Source of the DNA: Lepus europaeus
Lineage: Eukaryota > Chordata > Mammalia > Lagomorpha > Leporidae
Assembly (NCBI RefSeq): GCF_033115175.1
Contig: NC_084831.1
Location: 47,586,002 to 47,650,001, forward strand
Direction of reading: 5' to 3'
DNA: 64,000 nucleotides
Shown in pieces: positions 42,601-53,025 of the stretch (position 1 is its first letter; every line of letters begins with the position of its first letter). A program made the translations under genes and the position numbers. Under the pieces are notes generated by a model, which searched no databases, had not been told where the DNA came from, and saw nothing but the letters and a program-made list of their open reading frames with translations.

Positions 42601-42799
42601 GTCTACTTCCTCTCTGCCATGACAAGCTCAGCCCTTTCCTTATAAGCCTGGGTTAGCAGTGCCAGTTACACTGTGAGTACTGGGAAGTAGCTGGTGATGT
42701 TGGGTGAATATATTTCCTTAGAGCTGGAAGAAAACACCACCTCTGGAGTGTGGAATAAATAGAAAACACCAACAAGCCCATTGTGTTATTCTTTTTATA

Positions 42800-42960
42800 T
42801 TATTTATATTATTATAAATAATAATAGCATGTTTATGGGGCACAAGGTGATGTTAGACTATATGTATTTATTGTAGAATGATTAAATAAGGCTAATTAAT
42901 ATATCCATCACCGTATATATTTATATTTTCTTTGTGATGGGAATGTCTTAAATTTAGTTC
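42800..42960 (-). repeat. Old L1 3' UTR fragment (antisense)
   Basis: 'GGGGCACAAGGTGATGTTAGACTATATGTATTTATTGTAGAATGATTAAATAAGGCTAATTAATATATCCATCACC' is a classic antisense old-L1 3' block. Confidence 0.65.
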
Positions 42961-42961
42961 T

Positions 42962-43235
42962 GATATGCAGCACTAATCGCAAAAGCCAAGGTAGGGAAAG
43001 AACCTAAGTGCCCATCAGTGGGCGAATGAAGAAAGAAAATGTGCATGGATATGCTCGGCCTTGATTAAAAGGGCAGTTCTTCCCTTGGCAGCAGCGTGGA
43101 TGATCATAGGGGGCAGTGTGCTAACTGTATCATTCTCCATGTTAATTCCAGCTCCTGCATTCCTCACCCAGGGAAGTGAGATCGCCCACCAGGGCAGTGT
43201 GCCATGGCAGATGGGGTCCCAGGCACAAGAGATCA
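42962..43235 (+). repeat. Old L1 ORF2 3' fragment (sense)
   Basis: 'CTAATCGCAAAAGCCAAGGTAGGGAAAGAACCTAAGTGCCCATCAGTGGGCGAATGAAGAAAG' and 'GGCAGCAGCGTGGATGATCAT' are in old L1 ORF2 C-terminal order, opposite in strand to 42800-42960. Confidence 0.65.
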
Positions 43236-43822
43236 AAATGCCGGGTTGAGAGGAAGCCCTGGGAGTAGCAGACAAACTAAAGCTGATTATCAGAGTCGAA
43301 GAGCAAGGCAAGCCTTGAAAGCTAAGTGGAAGCCAGGGTCTGGAGGTGGCGTGAGCCAGAAGCCATACAACAAACCGCACAGAATGGACCACAGCAAGTG
43401 GCCTGGAACCAGTACTCAATGAAGAAGCAAACAGTTTAGTTTCCCAGGTAAAGCAGTGCTCGTAGCTTAGAAAGACCACATGGGAGATACCTAGCATATT
43501 TCTGAAACACGCCTTTAATTATTACATGAGATATGTGCACCAGACCTTAAACCAGAGCTCAGAGATGATTGCCCAACTATAAGCTCTGGGGATAAGGACA
43601 AAGCCAGCCAGTGGTGGTACTCGTACTTTTCATCTTAGATAATTCTGTCCCTACTCAGCCTCAAAGACAGGGAGTGAGCTTTAGGACTTGCCCTAGATTT
43701 TCCCAGAAAAAGGGGTCTCTTGCATGGTTTTGAAAAGTTAGACAGAGCTAAGTGTGCTGTGCCATGGTCAGAGGACACATCGTGGCCCGAAATGCTGCAA
43801 AGGTGATGCCTGGAACTATCTG
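43236..43822. other. Unassigned sequence
   Basis: Includes a possible MER-like stretch, but nothing I can name. The 160-codon minus ORF at 43015-43497 starts in the L1 relic and is not supported. Confidence 0.35.
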
Positions 43823-43894
43823 CAGAGTATGGGGCTGGGGCATGCTCAGAGTATGGGGCGGAGACACGCTCAGAGTATGGGGCGGAGACATGCT
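43823..43894 (+). repeat. 24-bp minisatellite, three units
   Basis: Units start at 43823, 43847 and 43871, each CAGAGTATGGGGC followed by a variable GGAGACATGCT-like end. Units 2 and 3 differ at one base, and unit 1 differs at several. Confidence 0.92.
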
Positions 43895-44365
43895 CAGAGA
43901 AGAGCCCTGTAACAGGCTAAGCTCCCAGCCCCTTCCTCTGACTGTGGCTTCTGAGACAGCGCTGCGGAGAAAGGCGGTGGTCATGTTCTGGACTGTGCTT
44001 CTCACTCAAAGCTCAGCCCTGAATGTCTGGTGGCCACAAGAAAGGCGCTCTGGCCAAACGGGAGTCTTGCTCGGTGCTCACCTGCCTGTAGGGAACTCAG
44101 AAAGCTGCTGCTGCCCACAGTTATGCTTGTGTCCAGGTCATTGCATGCGTTCTTGGAAAAACGGCAGCATGAGATGAAAGTGACGCAGACTCGAAGGGTT
44201 CTTTCACATTTGGTGTCCCGGCGGGAGGTGAGCTGCACCTAGCGATGGAGAGAACTAAGCTGTCCGACAGCCGCCTCTCCAGCCTCCTTCGGCACACACT
44301 TCCGCTCACTCGCTAGACACCCACGAGGCTCCAGCAGCTCTGACTTAGCTGTCGTTGAACGCCCC
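43895..44365. other. Unassigned sequence
   Basis: No repeat family or exon recognised. Confidence 0.35.
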
Positions 44366-44369
44366 AGCT

Positions 44370-44560
44370 CATTCGCATTGCAAGGCCTTGACAACCACTA
44401 TTCCTGCTTCTGGAATGTGCTTTCCCAGCTGTTTCTGTAGCTGCTGTGCCTTCTCCTCACTTAGGCCTCAGGTCAAACACCACCTTGTCAGAGAACCTTT
44501 CGTGTGCACCCTGCCTCGGACAGCCCCGCTTCCTTGAGATAAAGTCTCCAAAATTCAGAG
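44370..44560 (+). repeat. L2 LINE fragment
   Basis: 'CTGCTTCTGGAATGTGCTTTCCCAGC', 'CTTCTCCTCACTTAGGCCTCAGGTCAAACACCACCTTGTCAGAGAACC' are in L2 order. Confidence 0.75.
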
Positions 44561-45148
44561 CTAGACCATTCCTGGGAGGACCAAGAAGAAAACTGCTTTT
44601 AATCCTTTTTGGTCTTAGAAAAGAAGATGTGAATGAATTTCGCAGTCACCTTGTCACAAACATTTGAGAACGCATCATCCATGGTGACCTAACTTAGCCG
44701 TGGGTACGACTGCAATGGGTAAACCAAGTCCTACTCTTGAATGGGGAAAGGGAGTTGGGTTAGGGCTCTGCAGGGGCTCCACCCCAACAGTGCAAGGAAC
44801 AGATGGAGAGGCCACTGGAGGAGACTTGGGAGGAATGTTCTCCCTGATCCCCGTATGAACCCTTTGTCTGGGGCCAGACCTTGGTGATGTGTTGAGTGGG
44901 AGGACTTTTAGGCTGTCCTCTGATGAATGGCAATTAATATTCTAATGGTGGCTGTGACCCAGAACCCCTTCCCACACAGCCAGGGTGAGGAGGCAGGGAA
45001 GGGAGTTTCCTTGTCTGAGTATTTATCCTACATACTTGCACTCAGACACAAAACATCGCCCATGCTCAGTGGCGTGATCCAGAGGTCTTCCCGGCCACGC
45101 CTTTTCTAGCAGTGCCGAGGGGAGGGCGATCTTCAAAGCCCTGGGGAG
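44561..45148. other. Unassigned sequence
   Basis: Nothing assigned. No supported ORF. Confidence 0.35.
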
Positions 45149-45149
45149 C

Positions 45150-45330
45150 GCTAACATCTGAGAGGAGAGACACTGCAGTGAGACTCCGAGCAGTCAGGTT
45201 TGGATTCTCAATCCACTCCTTTCTAGATTTTGGCAAATCCCGTCATCCCTCTGCGCTTCTACTCTCCCACTTGTAAAACCGGGACTTGAATCCAAACTTA
45301 ACCCCTAATTCTAGATGACTCAAAGGACAA
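45150..45330 (+). repeat. MIR SINE
   Basis: 'AGTCAGGTTTGGATTCTCAATCCACTCC', 'GGCAAATCCCGTCATCCCTCTGCGCTTCTACTCTCCCACTTGTAAAACCGGG' follow MIR order. Confidence 0.7.
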
Positions 45331-45416
45331 ATGAGATATCCAAATGTCCAGTAGTCTATAAAGTGCTACAGAAATATGGGATTCAAGGAACAATCTGCTT
45401 AATAAGGAAGAAAATG

Positions 45417-45722
45417 GATCCAGTATTGTGTCACAGTGGGTTACGCTACCACCTGTGATGCCAGCATCCCATATAAGCACCAGTTCAAGTGCCCGCCGGT
45501 CCACTTCCAATCCAGTTGCCTGCTAATACGCCTGGGAAAGCAGCAGAAGATGGTCCAAGAAGTCTGGGCCCTTAAACTCACTTGGAAGACCCAGATGGAG
45601 TTCCTCGTCCCTGGCTTCGGCCCGGCCCAGCCCTGGCCATTATAGCCATCTAGGGAGTGAAATAGCAGACAAAAGATGCCTTTCTCTCTCTATCTCTGTC
45701 ACTCTGCCTTTTAAATAAAAAT
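45417..45722 (+). mobile_element. CSINE
   Basis: 'CAGTATTGTGTCACAGTGGGTTACGC', 'CAGCATCCCATATAAGCACCAGTTCAAGTGCC', CT-rich segment and 'CTTTTAAATAAAAATAAATTTTA' tail. It is one arm of a tail-to-tail pair with the next entry. Confidence 0.88.
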
Positions 45723-45750
45723 AAATTTTATTTTATTTTATTATTATTTT

Positions 45751-46028
45751 TGAAGATTTATTTACTTATTTGAAAGAGTTGCACAGAAAGAGAGAAAGCC
45801 AGAGAGAGAGAGAGAGAGAGAGAGAATCTATCTACTGGTTCACTTGCCAGATGGCCATAATGGCCAGGGCTGAGCCAGGCCCAAGGCAGGAGCTTCATCC
45901 AGGTCTTCTACATGGATTGCAGAGGCCCAAACATTTGGGCCATCTTCTGCTGCTTTTCCCAGGCAAGGAGCTGGATTGGAAGTGGAACAGCTGGTGGCTT
46001 TACCTGCTATGCCAAAATGCCAGCCACC
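45751..46028 (-). mobile_element. CSINE (antisense)
   Basis: 'TGAAGATTTATTTACTTATTTGAAAGAG' tail, a GA-rich block (45803-45825) and 'CTGGTTCACTTGCCAGATGGCCATAATGGCC' body. It is truncated near the head at 'GCTATGCCAAAATGCCAGCCACC'. Confidence 0.88.
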
Positions 46029-47189
46029 AAAATACATTTTTCATTTCTTCCCCACCTCTTTTATTTAATAAATATAAATTTCCAAAGTACAGCTTATGGA
46101 TTACAGTGGCTTTTCCCCCCCATAAATTCCCTCCCTCCTGCAACCCTCCCATCTTCTGCTCCCTCTCCCATTCCATTCACATCAAGATTCATTTTCAATT
46201 CTCTTTATATACAGAAGATCAATTTAGTATATACTAAGTAAAGATTTCAACAGTTTGCACCCACACAGAAACACAAAGTGTAAAAATACTGTTTCAGTAC
46301 TAGTTATAGCATTAAATCACAATGTACAGCACATTAAGGACAGAGATCCTACATGAGGAGTAAGTGCACAGTGATTCCTGTTGTTGACTTAACAAATTCA
46401 CACTCTTGTTTATGGTGTCAGTAATCACCCTAGGCTCTTGTCATGAGTTGCCAAGACTATGGAAGCCTTTTGAGTTCACCAACTCCAATCTTATTTAGAC
46501 AAGGCCATAAGCAAAGTGGAAGTTCTCTCCTCCCTTCAGAGAAAGGGTCCTCTTTCTTTGATGGCGCATTCTTTCTGTTGGGATCTCATTCACAGAGATC
46601 GTTGATTTAGGTCACTTTTTTCTTTTGCCAGAGTGTCTTGGCTTTCCACGCCTGAAATACTCTCATGGGCTCTTCAGCCAGATCCGAATGCCTTAAGGGC
46701 TAATTCTGAGGCCAGAGTGCTGTTTAGGACATCTGCCATTCTATGAGTCAGCCCTTGTCCTGACTGTTGATGAACAACTTAGTACTTCATCCCTTTTAAT
46801 ATTTTTTTTGTTCTACTTAATAGTATTGGTTGAACTCTTTAATTGACACACAATTATTCTTAGGTGTTTAAATTTAACTGAAAAGTGATCCCTGTTAAAT
46901 ATAAGAATGGGAATAAGAATGGGAGGAGATGTACAATTTGGGACATTTGGACTTGCCCCAAACGGTAGAGTTAGAAACGTGCCAGAGGATTCCAATTCAA
47001 TCTCATCAAGGTGGCATGTTCCAATGCCATCTCACTAGTCAAAGTGATCAGTTTCAGTTCATAATTGATCATAATGATAGGACTAAGAGTCAAAGGGATC
47101 ACATAAACAAGACTAGTGTCTGTTAATACTAACTGATAGAATTAAAAATCCAACAGGGGAAGCAGGATACATAGCAAAATATATTTTTT
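46029..47189 (-). mobile_element. Lagomorph L1 3' end with 5' inversion (twin priming)
   Basis: On the minus strand, 46748 to about 46060 reads in sense from 'GACTCATAGAATGGCAG' to the L1 3' terminus 'TTTATATTTATTAAATAAAAG'. The adjoining 46749-47175 is inverted and holds exactly the preceding part of the 3' UTR, from 'GCCCTTGTCCTGACTGTTGATGAAC' to 'GGATACATAGCA'. The two halves meet with no visible loss of L1 sequence. Flanks AAAATACATTTTT (46029-46041) and AAAATATATTTTT (47176-47188) are the likely target duplication. Confidence 0.9.
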
Positions 47190-47213
47190 TTAAAATAAAG
47201 AACATACTGGGGG

Positions 47214-47531
47214 TGGGGGGAGTGGGGCAGCGCTGTGGCACAGTAGGTTAATTTGACTATGTGTGGCGGTTCTAATCCTGGCTGTTCCTCTTCTGATTCA
47301 GTTCTCTGCTAGGGCCTGGGAGAGTGCTGGAGGATAGCTCAGGTCCTTGGGCCCCTGCACCCCCATGGGAAACCCAGAAGAAGCTCCTGGCTCCTGGCTC
47401 CAGATTGGCGCAACTCCAACTGTTGTGGCCATCTGGGGAGTGAACCAGCATATGGAAGACCTCTCTCTCTGTCTTTATCTCTCTCTGTAACTCTGTCTTT
47501 CAAATAAATAAATAAAATCTTTTAAAAAAAA
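47214..47531 (+). mobile_element. CSINE (first of two at one target site)
   Basis: A complete element after a G-rich lead (GGTGGGGGGAGTGGGGCAGCG). It is flanked by AAAGAACATACTGG (47197-47210) and AAAGAATATATGG (47532-47544). Confidence 0.92.
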
Positions 47532-47542
47532 AAAGAATATAT

Positions 47543-47859
47543 GGGGCTGGCACTGCAGTGCCAGAATCCCATATGGGCACTGGTTCAAGTCCTGGCTGCT
47601 CCACTTCCCATCCAGCTCTCTGCTACAGCCAGGAAAAGCAGCAGAAGATGGCCCCAAGTCTTGGGCCCCTGCTCCCACATGGGAGACCCAGACAGAGCTC
47701 TTAGCTCCTGGCTTCAGATCAACACGACTCTGGTCGTTGCAGCCATCTGGGAAGTGAACAAGCAGATGGAAGACCTCTCTCTCTCTCTCTTTCTCTCTCT
47801 TTGCCTCCACCTCTCTGTAACTCTGCCTTTCAAATAAATAAACAAATCTTAAAAAAAAT
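47543..47859 (+). mobile_element. CSINE (second), with an internal deletion near the head
   Basis: The head GGGGCTGGCACTG joins directly to CAGTGCCAGAATCCC. The usual ~25 bp containing the A-box-like part are missing. The rest is complete with a CT-rich segment and 'AAATAAATAAACAAATCTT' tail. AAAGAATGTATAC follows at 47860-47872. Confidence 0.92.
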
Positions 47860-47872
47860 AAAGAATGTATAC

Positions 47873-48454
47873 AAATACATGGAGACTGAACAATATGCTC
47901 CTGAATGAAGATGGCCATAGACAGTGTCACAATGGAGTCAAATTATAGGACATACAGTTGGTATCTGCTGGAAAATTAAATTGAATTGTGGGGAAAATGC
48001 CATACATTTGGTGCCTAGAAGTGTTGGTGTGAATCATGGAGAAAAAACCCAAGTGTTTGCCTATAGCATACAGAGTATAAGTTTAAAAAATTAATTTGCC
48101 ACACTTAGGAATTGCTTGATGGATTGGTTTTGTACTTCTGTATCAATGCTGTAACTGCACTACTAAGTAACAACTGTTCACTGTTATTTATTAAGCACCT
48201 ATACCCACTGTTTTAAGAACCTTGCAGGTATAAACTCATTAATTAAATCTGCAAATGACAAAAAAAAAAACTACAGGAGTCAGTTGTTAGAAAAATTTAC
48301 AACTAATGATCATAAAAACAATTTTTTAAATTTTTCTAATATCTATAATACCTTCAATACTTACAAAAAATTATTAAATAATGAAAATTTAACAAATATT
48401 ACAGATCAAAAATAAATAAATCTAATTTAAGATAAAAATAAATGAAATCTTTTA
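47873..48454. other. AT-rich unassigned sequence
   Basis: 48180-48260 resembles an antisense MIR end ('TTATTAAGCACCTATACCCACTG'). 48405-48455 looks like a bare CSINE tail ('AAATAAATAAATCTAATTT'). Confidence 0.35.
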
Positions 48455-48467
48455 AAAAATAAGAGAG

Positions 48468-48767
48468 GAGCTGGCATTGTGGCATAGCAGGTAAAAGCCA
48501 CCAATGTGGGATGCCAGAATCCTATATGGGTGCTAGTTTTAGTCCCATCTGTTCCACTTCCAATCCAGCTCCTTGCTAATATGCCTGGGAGGACAGCAGA
48601 GGATGGAAGACTTGAAGAAGCTGCTGGTTCCTGGCTTTGGTCTGGCCCAGTCTGGCCATTGGTGCCATTTTGGGAGTGAACTAGCAGATGGAAGACCTCT
48701 CTCTCTCTCTGTGTCTCTCTCTATCTCTCTCTGTGTCACTCTGCCTTTAAAATAAATAAATATAAAC
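48468..48767 (+). mobile_element. CSINE
   Basis: 'GAGCTGGCATTGTGGCATAGCAGG' head and complete body with a shortened middle. Target duplications are AAAAATAAGAGAG (48455-48467) and AAAAATTAAGAGAG (48768-48781). Confidence 0.9.
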
Positions 48768-48787
48768 AAAAATTAAGAGAGCCTGAT

Positions 48788-49508
48788 GAAAAAATATTTG
48801 CAAACTATGCTGCAGATAAAGGATTAATAACCAGAATCTACAAAGAGATCAAGAAAATCCACAACAACAAAACAAACAACCCACTTAAGAGATGGGCCAA
48901 GGACCTCAATAGATATTTTCAAAAGAGGAAATCCAAATGGCCAACAGACACATGAAAAAATGTTCAAGATCACTAGCAATCAGGGAAATGCAAATCAAAA
49001 CCACAATGAAATTTCACCTCACCCCGGTGAGAATGACTCACATACAGAAATCTACCAACAACAGATGCTGGCGAGGATGTGGGGAAAAAGGGATACTAAC
49101 CCACTGTTGGTGGGAATGCAAACTGGTTAAGCCACTATGGAAGTCAGTTTGGAGATTCCTCAGAAACCTGAATATAACCCTACCATACAACCCAGCCATC
49201 CCACTCCTTGGAATTTACCCAAAGGAAATTAAACTAGTAAACAAAAAAGCGGTCTGCACCTTAATGTTTATTGCTGTTCAATTCACAATAGCTAAGACCT
49301 GGAATCAACCTAAATGTCCATCAACAGTAGACTGGATAAAGAAATTATGGGACATGTACTCTATAGAATACTATACAGCAAAAAAAAAAAAATGAAATCC
49401 GGTCTTCTGCAACAAGATGGAGGAATCTGGAAAACATCATGCTGAGTGAAATAAGCCAGTCCCAAAGGGACAAATATCATATGCTCTCCCTGATCGGTGA
49501 CAACTAAT
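48788..49508 (+). pseudogene. L1 ORF2 C-terminal fragment
   Basis: It encodes the end of ORF2 only. The continuous piece from 48937 contains the C-x3-C-x7-H-x4-C motif (CWRGC...THCWWEC) and the [14 protein letters not shown] region. A one-base loss near 48915 (AGATATTTTC in place of an AGACATTTTTC-like run) shifts the frame. An expanded A run at 49379-49392 shifts it again just before the natural end. It has no start codon or reverse-transcriptase domain. Confidence 0.85.
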
Positions 49509-50729
49509 CGAGCACCAAAAAGGAAACCTGTTGAAGTGAAAGGGACACTATGAGAAATGGTGACTTGACCAGCCCTTGCCCTGACTGTTGATGAACAGCT
49601 TAATACTTTATCCCTTTTAGTATTTTTTTGTTTGTTCTACTTAATACTATTGGTTGAATTCTGTAATTAATACACAGTTATTCTTAAGTGTTGAAACTTA
49701 ACTGAAAAGTGATCCCCGTTAAATATAAGAGTGGGAATAACAGAGGGAAGAGATGTACAATTTGGGACATGCTCAATTGAACTTGCCCCAAATGGTAGAT
49801 TTAGAAACATACCAGGGGATTCCAATTCAATCCCATCAAGGTTGCATGTACCAATGCCATCTCACTAGTCCAAGTGATCAATTTCTGTTCACAATTGATC
49901 ATAATGATAGGACTAAGAGTCAAAGGGATCACATAAACAAGACTAGTGTCTGAAAATACTAACCAATAGAATAAAAAAAAAAGGGAGAGAATGATCCAAC
50001 ATGGGAAGTGGGATACACAGCAGACTCATAGAATGGCAGATGTCCTAAACAGCACTCTGGCCTCAGAATCAGACCTTAAGCCATTCAGATATGGCTGAAG
50101 AGCCCATGAGAGTATTTCAGGCGTGGAAAGCCAAGACACTCTGGCAAAAGAAAAAAAGTGACCTAAACCAACGATCTCTGCAAGTGAGATCCCAGTGGAA
50201 AGAACAGGTCATCAAAGAAGGAGGACCCTTTCTCTGAAGGGAGGAGAGAACTTCCACTTTGCTTATGGCCTTGTCTAAATAAGATTGGAGTTGGTGAACT
50301 CAAAAGGCTTCCATAGTCTTGGCAACTCATGACAAGAGCCTAGGGTGATTACTGACACCATAAACAAGAGTGTGAATTTGTTAAGTCAACAACAGGAGTC
50401 ACTGTGCACTTACTCCTCATGTAGGATCTCTGTCCTTAATGTGCTGTACATTGTGATTTAATGCTATAACTAGTACTGAAACAGTATTTTTACACTTTGT
50501 GTTTCTGTGTGGGTGCAAACTGTTGAAATCTTTACTTAGTATATACTAAATTGATCTTCTGTATATAAAGAGAATTGAAAATGAATCTTGATGTGAATGG
50601 AATGGGAGAGGGAGCAGGAGATGGGAGGGTTGCAGGTGGGAGGGAAGTTATGGGGGGGCAGGGAAGCCATTGTAATCCAAAAGGTGTACTTTGGAAATTT
50701 ATATTCATTAAATAAAAGTTTTAAAAAAA
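48788..50729 (+). mobile_element. 5'-truncated lagomorph L1, about 1.9 kb
   Basis: It begins in the C-terminal part of ORF2 ('AAAAAATATTTGCAAACTATGC'), passes the ORF2 end near 49507 and a 3' UTR with one copy of the terminal module, and ends 'TTTATATTCATTAAATAAAAGTTTTAAAAAAA'. The G-rich block lies at about 50598-50668. It is truncated within the last ~220 codons of ORF2, and no clear target duplication was found. Confidence 0.93.
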
Positions 50730-50763
50730 GAAATTACTCTAATAAAAAAGAGAGAGAGAGAGA

Positions 50764-51060
50764 GCCTGGTGTTTTGGTGTAGTGGGTTAAAGCAATTGAC
50801 TAATGATGGCACCAGTTTGCACTCAAACTTCTTCACTTCCAGTCCAGCTCCCTGTTGATGCCCTGAGGAAAGCAGCAGAAGATGACCTAGGAGGTTGGGC
50901 CCCTGCACCCCTGTGGGAGACCCAGATGGACCTCCTGGCTCCTGGTTTCAGCCTGGTCCATCCTTGGGTGTTGTGGCCATCTCGGGAGTGAACTAGACAA
51001 TGGAAGATCTCTCTCTGGTACTCTGACTTTCAAATAAATAAGTAAATCTTAAAAAAAAAA
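50764..51060 (+). mobile_element. CSINE, directly downstream of an L1 tail
   Basis: 'GCCTGGTGTTTTGGTGTAGTGGG' head, 'CCCTGTGGGAGACCCAGATGGACC' body and 'AAATAAATAAGTAAATCTTAAAAAAAA' tail. A GA run precedes the head. Confidence 0.9.
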
Positions 51061-51410
51061 AGACAGGAGTATTCAAATGGTTACTAGTGATACAAATAAA
51101 TTTTCTCTTCCCTCTGAGATCCCCTGGTGAGATAGAAGTGTGTATTATAATATACTAGCAGCAGCATCTTCATGAAAAGACCACCTCTGAGATTCCATTA
51201 ACTACAAAGCCTCCTTGAGATTTGAGAAGGGTTTGATCTGCATATATTTGTTTTGCAAATGTTCAGAAGGTACATTCCCCCTAGCCCTCTGGAAGCACAA
51301 AATGAGTGTCCCTTCATTACAGTAAAATTATTCTGTGCCTGCCCTTTGATTTAACAGGTTTGCTTCTGCCTCTGCTTCATCTCCTCAACCTGCTGGGGGC
51401 TATATTTATT
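51061..51410. other. Unassigned sequence
   Basis: Pre-insertion unique DNA between a CSINE and an L1. No feature recognised. Confidence 0.35.
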
Positions 51411-51420
51411 AGAAATTCAT

Positions 51421-52471
51421 CACTGATAGGTCTAAGAGTCAAAGGGATCACACAAACAAAGACTAGTGTCTGCTAATACTAACTGATAGAATCAAAAAGG
51501 GAGAGAATGATCCAACATGGGAAGTGGGATACACAGCAGACTCATAGAATGGCAGATGTCCTAAATAGCACTCTGGCCTCAGAATCAGCCCTTAAGGCAT
51601 TCAGATATGGCTGAAGAGCCCATGAGAGTATTGTAGGCATGGAAAGCCAAGACACTCTGGAAAAAAAAGAAAAGAAGACCTAAATGAAAGATCTCTGAGA
51701 GTGAGATCCCAGTGGAAAGAACAGGTCATCAAAGAAGGAGGTACCTTTCTCTGAAGGGAGGAGAGAACTTCCACTTTGACTATGACCCTGTCGGAATAAG
51801 ATTGAAGTCGGCGAACCCTAAAGGCTTCCATAGCCCTGACAACTCATGACTAGAGCCTAGGGAGATTACTGACACCATAAACAAGAGTGTCAAATTGTTA
51901 AGTCAGCAACAGGAGTCACTGTGTACTTACATCTCATGTGGGATCTGTCCTTAATGTGTTGTCCAATGTGAAGTAATGCTATAACTAGTACTGAAACAGT
52001 ATTTTTACACTTTGTGTTTCTGTGTGGGTGCAAACTGATGAAATCTTTACTTAGTATATACTGAATCAATCTTCGGTATATAAAGATAATTGAAAATGAA
52101 AAAAAAAACTTGGTGTTAAATTGGAAATTGCATAGAAAATTAATCAATTTTTTAAGAATATCATGTAGGATCTCTCTCCTTAATGTGCTGTACATTGTGA
52201 TTTAATGCTATAACTAGTACTCCAACAGTATTTTTCACTTTATGTTGCTATGTGGGTGCAAACTGTTGAAATCTTTACTTAATATATACTAAACTGATCT
52301 TCTGTACATAAAGAGAATTGAAAATGAATCTTAATGTGAATGGAAGGGGAGAGGGAACGGGAAAGGGGAGGGTTGTGGGTGGGAGGGAAGTTATTGGGGG
52401 GGGGGGGGCATGGTAATCCATAAGCTGTACTTTGGAAATTTTTATTCATTAAATAAAAGTTTTAAAAAAAA
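51421..52471 (+). mobile_element. 5'-truncated L1 (3' UTR only) with duplicated 3' UTR module
   Basis: Bounded by AGAAATTCAT at 51411-51420 and 52472-52481 (target TT/AGAA). It contains no ORF. The terminal module occurs twice (about 51933-52100 and 52162-52330) with an A-rich linker. A G13 run (52396-52408) lies in the polypurine block before the tail. Confidence 0.93.
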
Positions 52472-52489
52472 AGAAATTCATGACCCTTC

Positions 52490-53025
52490 AACCAGTAACT
52501 ATCATTTATTGACTTTTTTTAAAGATTTACTTATTTACTTGAAAATTAGAGTTACACAGAGACAGAAGGAGAGGCAGAGAGAGAGGTCTTCCATCCACTG
52601 GTTCACTGCTGGAGCTGTGCTGATCCGAAGCCAGGAGCTTCTTCTGGGTCTCCCATGCGGGTACAGGGGTCCAAGGACTTGGGCCATCTTCTACTGCTTT
52701 CTCAGGCCACAGCAGAGAGCTGGATCAGAAGTGGAGCAGACGGGACTTGAACCGGCGCCCATATGGGATGCCAGCACTGCAGGCCAGGGCATTAACCTGC
52801 TGCACCACAGCGCCGGCCCCCACTTATTGACTTTCTACAAGGTGCTGGGTAAAGTACTAGCAACGTTTATACATCATGAATTAGACTTGTAACAACTCTA
52901 GGAAGGAAGTCCTATGCATGCCCTCATTTTACATGCAAGGACACAGGCTCAAAGAAGTTAAGTGACCTGTCCAGGATCACTTAGCCAGTTGTTTGAGCTC
53001 GTAGGCCCTGACTCTACCCACTGCC
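52490..53025 (-). repeat. MIR SINE (antisense), split by a CSINE
   Basis: 'ATTTTACATGCAAGGACACAGGCTCAAAGAAGTTAAGTGACCTGTCCAGGATCACTTAGCC' (52925-52985) is a good reversed MIR core. The MIR's TATTGACTTTCTACAAGGTGC end is duplicated at the CSINE insertion. Confidence 0.8.
52517..52823 (-). mobile_element. CSINE (antisense), well preserved
   Basis: 'AAAGATTTACTTATTTACTTG' tail to 'GGCATTAACCTGCTGCACCACAGCGCCGGCCCC' head, one of the least diverged heads in the window. TTATTGACTTT at 52506-52516 and 52824-52834 is the target duplication. The segment between GGTTCACT and GCTGGAGC lacks about 20 bp. Confidence 0.95.

Noticed and set aside
43015..43497. 160-codon minus ORF
   Set aside because: It lies partly on an old L1 fragment and has no domain; a chance open frame.
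43752..44177. 141-codon plus ORF through the minisatellite
   Set aside because: It translates the 24-bp repeat in frame by chance, with no domain downstream.
48768..50767. AGAGAGCCTG as target duplication of the 48788-50729 L1
   Set aside because: The right-hand GCCTGGTG belongs to the next CSINE head and the left AAGAGAG is the duplication of the upstream CSINE.
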